Origin: Sphingobacterium cavernae
GTDB lineage: Bacteria; Bacteroidota; Bacteroidia; Sphingobacteriales; Sphingobacteriaceae
NCBI RefSeq assembly: GCF_008520265.1
Contig: NZ_VIQM01000034.1
Coordinates: forward strand, 1-47,125
Direction of reading: 5' to 3'
DNA length: 47,125 bases
The position numbers and the translations under genes are program-made. The notes beneath the pieces are model-generated. The model searched no databases. It worked only from the letters and a program-made list of their open reading frames with translations, and was not told where the DNA came from. Numbering within the stretch: position 1 is the first letter of the stretch; each line of letters opens with the position of its first letter. Positions 41,502 through 47,125 of this stretch are shown piece after piece.

Positions 41502-43970
41502 TTAATTTTCGTTCGTTAACAAATTTACAAATAATCTATAAGCTCCGGGAACTCCTGCAGGCAATTGTCTGAAAAACGAAAGTGATGTGTATACAAACTT
41601 ACCTTTTCCATGTTTCGCGATTAAAAGTGACCCATTGTGTGTTTGTTCTTCTTTATCATTTAATCGCAGTGGAGTTCTGTATTTGCTATCTACATTTTCT
41701 GCAAAATACAATCCTCGTTCTTGGACCCAGCCTTCAAAATCTTTATTGCTGATTTTGTTAGGGAAGTTCAGTGCAATGTCTTTTTCATCAAAAGAGAACT
41801 GCGAATCTTCTTCCGTCACGCGACTTCTACCTAGGCTAAAATTATAAGGGCCAAGTTTGTCCGTTGACAACGTGCTATTTACATTGTACTGTACTAAGAC
41901 AACTCCACCATTTTGCGCATAATCCATCAATTTCTTGTGCGTATTTGAGCCATTTTGCACCACATTAAAGTAACGTACCCCAACTAATACTGCATCGTAC
42001 TGTTGAAGTGAGGCGGTTGTTAAGTCTTTGTCGGACAGTTTTGTAACCTTAATTCCAATTTGTTCTAATGATTCTGCCACTAAATCTCCAGCTCCAGCTA
42101 GGTAGCCAACATGTTGCACCTTATTTGTCAATTGCAAATTCTGACAAGAGATTTCTGTTGATGGAAACCATGTAATCGACGGGACATGATCATAGTTAAG
42201 CGTTTTTATATGCGTAAGCGTTTTGCCATTATGTTGGAAACGCAAAGTCGCATTATTTGAACGCTCCGAAAGAGGCTTCAATGTCAATGTCTGTACTATC
42301 GAATTTTCATTTCTAAAATTCAAAGTCCATTTGCTGTCCGAAATCTCCCAACCTTCTAACGCAGGTATATTTACTTCAAATGTCTTTGTACTTTTATCAT
42401 GTCTTGTGAAAGTTACTTCAATTATTTTCTGCTCTTGATTTTTGCTCAGAAGAATGGAAGAGCTTGTTTCAACAGTCAATTCTGGCAGTATAACCAATGG
42501 ATTGTTCACTTCACCTTTCACAGGGTCAACATAACGGTGTTGGATTTCTTGTGTAATAGAAATAGGTTCGCCATTTATTTTCAAGGTGAAAGTTGCATGA
42601 GCGTGCTCAGGATTGGTTGGATAACCCACAGATTCGATTGGAATATTAAATTTCCCCAATGTATTTGGTTCAACAAGCCAATACGGCTGTGATGTTTTGT
42701 TCAATTTTGTATTCGCGGAGGCTCTCCACAAATTATTTGTTTGAAAACTATGCTGGACATTTTTATTATTAATATTAACCAACTCTACCTGAACTTCACG
42801 GTTGCGCACAATTGCTTCAACTTGAAAAGTAAATTCCTGATTTACGACTTGTTGACTTTGGGTTGAGTATGCGTCTACCCAGATTCCAGCACAAGCAATG
42901 ATTAAATCTTTTACTTCCTTCTTTTTTTGGGCTATCCAATATTGGTGGTTAGAGGCTTGTAGATTTTTAGTGTCCACTTTATAAGCATCTAACGCTTTTT
43001 TAAGCTGAATTAAATCATTAACAGATTTTTGAGGATGATTTGCTTGAAATTCAGTGTTTAGTTTTGTGATAAGTTTTTGAATAGCTTGTGAATTAGGCAA
43101 TCTTTTCCAAGATGTTTCAACGCCATCCAATAGGTTATTATTAGCTTTTGCGCCTGCCACATGTTCAAAATACTCTGTACTCGTGCCGCGTGAAGAAGCA
43201 GCGCCAAAACCTTGAGTTTTGTGCTGTGAACGACTTTTAGCTGCTATTTCGCCATAAGATTCGCCTAATAAAGCGTTATAGTGTCCAATTTCAACCTTCA
43301 ATTGACTATCTGAAGTATTGTTTTGTCCGCCGAAATTAGCTGTGTTCCAAAGCAATCTTTTGGCTTGCCAGGTACTCACTGTTTGAAGTTGTTCTGGGAA
43401 TTTATTTTTATCAGCTGCCGCAATGAAAGCTTCATGTGCCAAAATAGCTGATGCTTGATGATGCCCGTGGCCTCCTCTTCTGTCTGGTGGAAAGCGATTG
43501 ATAATAACATCAGGTTGGAATTTTCGTATAATCCAAACCGCTTCACGCAAAGCTGTCTCATGATCCCAGAATTCAAAAGTTTCTTCGTGCGTTTTGGAGA
43601 AACCAAAATCATAAGCTGAGGAGAAAAATTGTTCACCTTTGTCTATAGCACGTGCAGCCAACAATTCTTGTGTACGAATCAACCCAAGATTTATACCTAA
43701 ATCTGTGCCTAAAAGATTTTGACCACCATCACCACGTGTAAGCGAAAGATATGCGGTTCGATATTTTTGCTCTTGGGCGAGCCAGGCAATGAGTCGGGTA
43801 TTTTCATCATCGGGATGCGCAGCAAAATATAATACAGATCCTAGCGTATTGAGTTTCTGCAATCCAATTCCAATATCACTTGCAGATTTTGATAAAGTCT
43901 GACTATTTGCTTGCTGACCATTTATAAGCAATAAAAAAACGAAGGTGATGTATTTGAAAAAATTTCGCAT
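41502..43970 (-). CDS. secreted PIG-L (LmbE-like) deacetylase, large form
   Basis: 822 residues. A signal peptide (cut near ANSQTL, residue 24) is followed by a PIG-L deacetylase domain: the metal motif AHPDDE at residues 51-56 and the third ligand in RRGGHGHHQAS near residue 165. About 500 further residues are beta-rich (WISDSKWTLNF-like strands) and end in a domain containing DYAQNGGVVLVQYN, which resembles a GATase-like or ThuA-like fold; that part is not assigned with confidence. PIG-L enzymes remove N-acetyl groups from GlcNAc-containing molecules. Because it is exported and large it is not BshB of bacillithiol synthesis. TATATTTA, one base off the -7 consensus, lies 3 nt before the ATG. 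Confidence 0.88.
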   Translation of the reverse strand: MRNFFKYITFVFLLLINGQQANSQTLSKSASDIGIGLQKLNTLGSVLYFAAHPDDENTRLIAWLAQEQKYRTAYLSLTRGDGGQNLLGTDLGINLGLIRTQELLAARAIDKGEQFFSSAYDFGFSKTHEETFEFWDHETALREAVWIIRKFQPDVIINRFPPDRRGGHGHHQASAILAHEAFIAAADKNKFPEQLQTVSTWQAKRLLWNTANFGGQNNTSDSQLKVEIGHYNALLGESYGEIAAKSRSQHKTQGFGAASSRGTSTEYFEHVAGAKANNNLLDGVETSWKRLPNSQAIQKLITKLNTEFQANHPQKSVNDLIQLKKALDAYKVDTKNLQASNHQYWIAQKKKEVKDLIIACAGIWVDAYSTQSQQVVNQEFTFQVEAIVRNREVQVELVNINNKNVQHSFQTNNLWRASANTKLNKTSQPYWLVEPNTLGKFNIPIESVGYPTNPEHAHATFTLKINGEPISITQEIQHRYVDPVKGEVNNPLVILPELTVETSSSILLSKNQEQKIIEVTFTRHDKSTKTFEVNIPALEGWEISDSKWTLNFRNENSIVQTLTLKPLSERSNNATLRFQHNGKTLTHIKTLNYDHVPSITWFPSTEISCQNLQLTNKVQHVGYLAGAGDLVAESLEQIGIKVTKLSDKDLTTASLQQYDAVLVGVRYFNVVQNGSNTHKKLMDYAQNGGVVLVQYNVNSTLSTDKLGPYNFSLGRSRVTEEDSQFSFDEKDIALNFPNKISNKDFEGWVQERGLYFAENVDSKYRTPLRLNDKEEQTHNGSLLIAKHGKGKFVYTSLSFFRQLPAGVPGAYRLFVNLLTNEN

Positions 43971-44030
43971 AGCTAAATATAATTGGTTTCATTGATAAAT
44001 AAACTATTGAAACAGAATTGTTAAAAATGA

Positions 44031-44063
44031 AAAAAGAGCTGAAATATTATTTCAACTCTTTTT
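44031..44063 (-). terminator. second minus-strand terminator
   Basis: 14 paired bases with one mismatch (AAAAAGAGCTGAAAT against ATTTCAACTCTTTTT, 3-nt loop), with T-rich flanks on both strands. It lies 158 nt beyond the first terminator, so it may end a separate transcript. Confidence 0.7.
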
Positions 44064-44220
44064 CAACAACAATTAAAAATCTTTTAGTCTTAAATAGAAT
44101 GCTTAAATAAATCTTTCGATGATTAAAATGTCAGTAATTAAAGGCTGATGTTACTAATCAGAGTTATCTGAGCTCTATTATAAAAGTAGTATAAAAGATT
44201 GAAATACTTTCAAGTCGAGT

Positions 44221-44270
44221 AAAAAAAAATTTCCACATTGACGAAGTTTTGCACATACGCAATCTGGAAA
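44221..44270 (-). terminator. intrinsic terminator of the peroxiredoxin-thioredoxin operon
   Basis: On the minus strand TTTCCA (44270-44265) and ATTGCG pair with CG(T)CAAT and TGGAAA (44235-44230), followed by nine T (44229-44221). It starts 40 nt after the last stop. Confidence 0.85.
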
Positions 44271-44310
44271 CCTTTTTAAATAAATGTAACTACTAATATT
44301 AGACAGATAT

Positions 44311-44568
44311 TTATTTATCTATCGAGCCTAAAACACGTTTCATAAACACGTTTAAAGCTTCTTTTTTCGGTGTGCCTTCTTTGATTAATTTATCTACTTC
44401 GATGGCACCATACATATTTGAAATTAGTTCACCGATGACATCTAGTTCTTCATGTTTCAAGGAAGGTACTTCTGTAAGAGCTTCTAATGTTTCGATTGTT
44501 TCCAAAACATAATCTGCATCGTTTTGTTCGATGAAATCCGTCAAGTGCTTAATTACTGGTAACTTCAT
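44311..44568 (-). CDS. DUF6952-like small protein
   Basis: 85 residues, fully helical in appearance, acidic, no signal peptide. The pattern LPVIKHLTDFIEQNDADYVL, then ETLEAL and VIGELISNMYGAIEVDKLIKE, is that of a small Bacteroidetes protein that I recall as DUF6952, almost always beside a thioredoxin and a peroxiredoxin. Its start lies inside the end of the thioredoxin gene (20-nt overlap), so translation is coupled. A role as a redox-module partner is inference from position. Confidence 0.78.
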   Translation of the reverse strand: MKLPVIKHLTDFIEQNDADYVLETIETLEALTEVPSLKHEELDVIGELISNMYGAIEVDKLIKEGTPKKEALNVFMKRVLGSIDK

Positions 44569-44863
44569 TTAATAAGTCGATTAATCCGTCGATTTTGTTT
44601 GTTTGTACTTGATTTACCAATTGACCATTTTTGAAAGCGGCGAAGGTAGGTAAATTATCTACGTTAGCTAATTTTCTAGACTCAGGGAATTTCTCTGCAT
44701 CTACGATTACGAAGTTTACATTTTCGTTCTCGTTAGCCATTTTTTTGAATTTTGGTTTCATAATACGGCAATTTCCGCACCATGAAGCCGAATATTGTAC
44801 TATTACAGTATCGTTGTTAGCCACAACTGTTTGTAACGTGTCGTTTTCTAATTCTTGTAACAT
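44549..44863 (-). CDS. thioredoxin-family protein
   Basis: 104 residues, one thioredoxin domain. The active site is Cys29-Gly-Asn-Cys32 (SASWCGNCRIMKP), the cis-proline loop is NLPTFAAFK (about 74-82) and no signal peptide is present, so it acts in the cytosol. The CGNC centre differs from the classical CGPC, which tends to raise the redox potential. It follows the peroxiredoxin gene in the same operon and is the natural candidate to re-reduce it, which is inference. Confidence 0.9.
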   Translation of the reverse strand: MLQELENDTLQTVVANNDTVIVQYSASWCGNCRIMKPKFKKMANENENVNFVIVDAEKFPESRKLANVDNLPTFAAFKNGQLVNQVQTNKIDGLIDLLNEVTSN

Positions 44864-44884
44864 GATATCTTAATTTTGAAATAG

Positions 44885-44905
44885 GAGGCGGAAGTACTCC
44901 GCCTC
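44885..44905 (-). terminator. hairpin between peroxiredoxin and thioredoxin genes
   Basis: Perfect GC-rich 8-bp stem GAGGCGGA (44885-44892) / TCCGCCTC (44898-44905), 5-nt loop. On the minus strand it is followed by CTATTTC, a weak T-tract. It could end most peroxiredoxin transcripts and let some continue into the thioredoxin genes. Confidence 0.6.
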
Positions 44906-44924
44906 TGGAGATAAAGCTAATTTC

Positions 44925-45557
44925 TTAGTTCATTGATAGGTAAGAAGCTACACCGTCGCGAGTTGCGTTCATAGCATCTTTACCTTCTTCCCAGTTTGCT
45001 GGACATACTTCACCGTGTTTTTGTACGTGTGTGTAAGCGTCTACCAAACGGATATATTCTTTTACGTTACGGCCTAAAGGCATATCGTTTACTGATTCGT
45101 GGAATACTTTACCAGTCTCATCGATTAAGTAAGTCGCACGGAAAGTGACAGCAGAACCTTCAGCGATTAAACCGAATTCTGAGTGCTCAACTTCTTTCAC
45201 ATCCAAAATACCTAAGATACTAGATAAGTTGCGGTTTGTATCGGCGATGATAGGGTATTCTACACCTTCGATACCACCATTGTCTTTTGCTGTGTTCAAC
45301 CAAGCAAAGTGAACTTCGTTAGAGTCACATGAAGCACCGATAACGATTGTATTGCGTTTCTCGAATTCTGCTACAGCTTCTTGGAACGCGTGTAATTCAG
45401 TAGGACAAACGAAAGTGAAATCTTTTGGGTACCAGAATAATAAGATTTTTTTATTTTCTTTTTGTGCTTTTTCAAAAAGGTTTAGTGAAATATAGTCACC
45501 TAAATAATCAATAGCATCAACAGTAATGTTCGGGAAATTTTTACCTGTAAAACTCAT
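44925..45557 (-). CDS. 2-Cys peroxiredoxin (AhpC/Prx1 type)
   Basis: 210 residues from the ATG at 45557; an open frame to 45608 would run through the -7 box and is rejected. The peroxidatic Cys51 is in FTFVCPTELHAF and the resolving Cys185 in HGEVCPANWEEG, so it is a typical 2-Cys enzyme. It reduces peroxides in the cytosol with a thioredoxin-like donor, for which the downstream gene is a candidate. The codons look like those of a highly expressed gene (CGT, GGT and GAA-rich). An OxyR-like site and a -7 box precede it. Confidence 0.94.
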   Translation of the reverse strand: MSFTGKNFPNITVDAIDYLGDYISLNLFEKAQKENKKILLFWYPKDFTFVCPTELHAFQEAVAEFEKRNTIVIGASCDSNEVHFAWLNTAKDNGGIEGVEYPIIADTNRNLSSILGILDVKEVEHSEFGLIAEGSAVTFRATYLIDETGKVFHESVNDMPLGRNVKEYIRLVDAYTHVQKHGEVCPANWEEGKDAMNATRDGVASYLSMN

Positions 45558-45582
45558 AATAGTATCTTCTTTTAATGTGCTG

Positions 45583-45590
45583 CAAAGGTA
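45583..45590 (-). promoter_or_regulatory. -7 box TACCTTTG upstream of the peroxiredoxin gene
   Basis: Minus-strand perfect TAnnTTTG match, 25 nt before the ATG at 45557. The nearest upstream TTG is too close (15 nt), so an activator such as OxyR may replace the -33 element. Confidence 0.55.
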
Positions 45591-45612
45591 AACATAAAGA
45601 CGATACAATCGT

Positions 45613-45627
45613 ATAGTTATTGCCTAT
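45613..45627. promoter_or_regulatory. OxyR-like site ATAG-N7-CTAT
   Basis: A perfect ATAG (45613-45616), seven bases, CTAT (45624-45627), which is the core of an OxyR dimer half. It is centred about 33 bp upstream of the peroxiredoxin -7 box, where an activator would sit. The second tetramer expected 7 nt on is degenerate (TGGT); another ATAG/CTAT pair at 45639-45647 is out of phase. Confidence 0.4.
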
Positions 45628-45732
45628 AGGGCATTGGTATAGTCTATATTTTTGTTTAAATATTATTGGTATATTTTATATTTTTATATTTTTATATTTC
45701 AGGGGAAATTAGTTTTTAATTAAGTCATTTTA

Positions 45733-45740
45733 TATTTTTG
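45733..45740 (+). promoter_or_regulatory. -7 box TATTTTTG upstream of tRNA-Arg
   Basis: Perfect TAnnTTTG match ending 18 nt before the tRNA, in an AT-rich stretch. The -33 position is only T-rich. Confidence 0.5.
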
Positions 45741-45758
45741 GCGTTATATTTTTTAGCT

Positions 45759-45833
45759 GGCCCCGTAGTTCAACGGATAGAATAGATGTTTCCTAAACAT
45801 TTGATAGCAGTTCGATTCTGCTCGGGGCTACCA
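45759..45833 (+). tRNA. tRNA-Arg (anticodon CCT)
   Basis: Cloverleaf folds by eye: acceptor GGCCCCG/CGGGGCT (one G-U pair), D-arm GTTC/GAAT, anticodon arm GATGT/ACATT with loop TTCCTAA (anticodon CCT, reads AGG), T-arm AGCAG/CTGCT with TTCGATT, discriminator A and encoded CCA. Its 3' end abuts the G+C-rich region and is a plausible integration site. Confidence 0.95.
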
Positions 45834-45840
45834 ACGTTGC

Positions 45841-45878
45841 AAAAGAGGCATAATCCAGTCCTAATTCTGGTATGCCTC
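45841..45878 (-). terminator. hairpin overlapping the stop of the Sel1 gene
   Basis: GAGGCATA (45845-45852) / TATGCCTC (45871-45878), with inner CCAG/CTGG. On the minus strand it is followed by TTTTGC. The arm includes bases of the Sel1 stop codon. Confidence 0.7.
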
Positions 45879-46692
45879 ATTCCCTTGCCTTTACGAAATC
45901 CTGCGTTACGCCGTAACCCCTGTCGTAAAATACCCCGATGTTGTAGATAGCAGGCAGGTATTCTGCCGTTGCCGACCGCTTAAACCATTGCAGAGCGAGG
46001 GCATAATCCTGCAATACGCCTGTTCCGTTGAAATAGCATTGGGCAAGGTTATAGGCGGCGAGGTAATAATCACTCGCCGCTTTTTGGTAATAGCTGAATC
46101 CCTTTTGTCCGTTTTGCGGTACACCGTTGCCAAATTCGTACAGTACGCCCATTTGGTTGGTTGCCATTGCATTGTTGTTCTCGGCAGACTTTTCAAGATA
46201 AGCGAGTGCCGTCTGCATATTTTTCTCCACGCCAAAACCGTTCATATAGGCTACGCCTGTATAATATTGAGCCGGTGGGTAGTCCATATCAGCAGATTTT
46301 TTCAGTAGCGATACGCCTTTGCTGCGGTCTGCCGTAGTATCCCTGCCGTTGAAATAGCACAAACCGAGGTTATGAATAGCGACCATATAACCTTGTTCGG
46401 CGGAAGCGGTATAGAGCTGAAAAGCCTTGTCGTAGTTCCGCTGTCCGTCCAGCATACCGTTTTCGTAATATACGCCCATATTGTTTTGGGCTTTGGCATG
46501 TCCGTTTATGGCGGAGCGTTCCATCCAATGTCCCGCTTGCTTGAAATCGTCCTGCTCCAGATAACGCATCGCCAGCTTGAACTGTGCCGTTACCACACCT
46601 TTGTTTGCCAAGATTGTAAGGCTATCCGTACCTTGTGCCGAAACGGCAAAAACGGTAAAGAATGTGATGATAAGTAGGATTGATTTTTTCAT
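45877..46692 (-). CDS. exported Sel1-repeat protein, stops in mid-repeat
   Basis: 271 residues from the ATG at 46692 (a second ATG at 46710 adds six residues before the signal peptide). A signal peptide (cut near VSAQGT) is followed by six or seven Sel1/TPR-like repeats, each with the A-x-x-x-L/M-G-x-x-Y-x-x-G-x-G-V pattern (for instance AQYYTGVAYMNGFGVEKN and AIYNIGVFYDRGYGVTQD). The last repeat ends at DFVKARE, where a full repeat would go on with an aromatic-rich helix, so the C-terminus looks cut. By eye the gene is near half G+C, unlike the rest of the window, and its codons differ (GCC, CTG and CGC more common). It ends 43 bp from the tRNA. Confidence 0.75.
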   Translation of the reverse strand: MKKSILLIITFFTVFAVSAQGTDSLTILANKGVVTAQFKLAMRYLEQDDFKQAGHWMERSAINGHAKAQNNMGVYYENGMLDGQRNYDKAFQLYTASAEQGYMVAIHNLGLCYFNGRDTTADRSKGVSLLKKSADMDYPPAQYYTGVAYMNGFGVEKNMQTALAYLEKSAENNNAMATNQMGVLYEFGNGVPQNGQKGFSYYQKAASDYYLAAYNLAQCYFNGTGVLQDYALALQWFKRSATAEYLPAIYNIGVFYDRGYGVTQDFVKARE

Positions 46693-46838
46693 CCGTATAT
46701 AATTATTCATTTGTGTTTATTTTCAATGGTATTCATGAATACTTCGTATTTTGTTTTTTAATGGTGATGAAGCTATCAGATTTATTCATTCCTCTGTGTG
46801 ATTGAATAAATCATGATGGTTTCATTTCAAAATGATTT

Positions 46839-47125
46839 TTATTTATCGAGCCAATACCGGACAGCGTCTCCGCCTACAACAAACATGGTATTGCCTACCG
46901 GAGTAAATTGTCTTCCGGAGTAAATTGTCTTCCGTTATGTCTCTTGCCACCGGCAATAAAATTGGCAACTCCCGCGCTACCGTTCTTGTTTTTCTTATCC
47001 TGTTGTTCGGGTTCTTGTACAGGAATATCATTTGTGGACTCTACGCCAATAAGGGTTTGCAAAAACAAACGTATAAAAGCCAATAAGGTCTTCAAAGGAA
47101 CTGCTGAAATTGGAAAATCAACCAT
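46839..47125 (-). pseudogene. small gene frameshifted by a 17-bp tandem duplication
   Basis: Read from an ATG at 47125 the frame gives PISAVPLKTLLAFIRLFLQT, then SAGVANFIAGGKRHNGRQFT and P, and then is diverted to a stop (TAG, 46895-46897). Removing one copy of the 17-bp repeat at 46898-46931 restores a frame that continues VGNTMFVVGGDAVRYWLDK to a TAA at 46839, for a product of 89 residues. The arithmetic of the restored frame is exact. I do not recognise the protein. The ATG is the last base triplet of the window, so the gene may begin further upstream. Confidence 0.65.
46898..46934. repeat. 17-bp tandem duplication
   Basis: CCGGAGTAAATTGTCTT occurs at 46898-46914 and again at 46915-46931, followed by the first three bases of a third copy. 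17 is not a multiple of three, so the duplication shifts the reading frame of the minus-strand gene. Confidence 0.95.

Larger units (their letters stand above)
43971..44310. other. 340-bp gene-free stretch with two minus-strand terminators
   Basis: No believable frame. It holds the terminator of the thioredoxin operon (44221-44270), a second minus-strand terminator (44031-44063), and between them about 155 bp with short hairpins (for example CTGAT/ATCAG around 44143-44159) that could be a small RNA. A near-consensus -7 box for the deacetylase gene is at 43974-43981. Confidence 0.5.

Noticed and set aside
41502..43970. PIG-L protein as the bacillithiol deacetylase BshB
   Set aside because: It has a signal peptide and is more than three times the length of BshB, which is cytosolic; proximity to bshC is not close either.
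45661..45700. AT-rich repeated TATATTTT units before the tRNA, considered as iterons or an origin
   Set aside because: The units are irregular, very short and without DnaA-box-like sequence; a simple AT-rich upstream region is enough.
46843..47031. Open frame in a third phase beside the frameshifted gene
   Set aside because: Its product is arginine-rich and shapeless, and the 17-bp duplication explains the other frame exactly; this one is a by-product.

Overview
The window reads as chromosomal DNA of a Bacteroidota member, most likely Sphingobacteriaceae (Sphingobacterium/Pedobacter-like). The evidence is the low G+C, promoters of the TAnnTTTG type, near absence of Shine-Dalgarno sequences, a PorP/SprF type IX secretion protein, a futalosine hydrolase, BshC for bacillithiol, DUF3078 and DUF6263-like proteins, and many lipoproteins. 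The genus call is inference.

Layout. 0-1 kb: N-terminal part of an ISAon1-type transposase at the left edge, then an exbD without exbB. 1.57-3.85 kb: enoyl-CoA isomerase, 2,4-dienoyl-CoA reductase and a lipoprotein, an auxiliary operon for unsaturated fatty acid oxidation. 3.9-6.2 kb: phosphohexose mutase and Nudix hydrolase. 6.3-9.3 kb: a conserved unknown protein and bshC. 9.4-13.1 kb (minus): small lipoproteins, a DUF2809 membrane protein, and a coupled pair of guanidino-group enzymes (ctlX and an arginine deiminase-like protein). 13.4-16.3 kb: gcvP. 16.6-21.4 kb: PorP/SprF protein, RsmI-like methyltransferase, alpha/beta hydrolase, Nif3-like protein and a zinc-ribbon coiled-coil protein. 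21.6-29.1 kb: tricorn-like S41 protease, CPBP protease, DUF2007 protein, cdsA, DUF2461 protein and a secreted phosphoesterase. 29.1-34.6 kb: anmK, gcvH, pdhB, mqnB, a pterin synthase and folE. 34.7-39.5 kb: O-methyltransferase, then an envelope cluster of two glucosaminidases, a CarboxypepD_reg-like protein, DUF3078 and an amidase. 39.5-44 kb (minus): secreted PIG-L deacetylase, two very small membrane proteins and an SSS symporter. 44.3-45.6 kb (minus): peroxiredoxin, thioredoxin and a DUF6952-like protein. 45.76 kb: tRNA-Arg(CCT).

Immediately 3' of the tRNA the base composition rises to around half G+C by eye. The two genes there, a Sel1-repeat protein that stops in mid-repeat and a small gene frameshifted by a 17-bp tandem duplication, look like one end of an integrated element. 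No integrase is visible before the right edge.

Most of the window is ordinary core genome. The points most worth a second look are a 34-codon membrane-protein gene coupled to the SSS symporter, four genes whose -7 promoter box lies only 3-5 nt before the ATG (predicted leaderless mRNAs), a perfect ATAG-N7-CTAT OxyR-like site upstream of the peroxiredoxin, a long inverted repeat abutting a lipoprotein start codon, and the tRNA-associated element boundary. I did not find a convincing new defence or mobile system.
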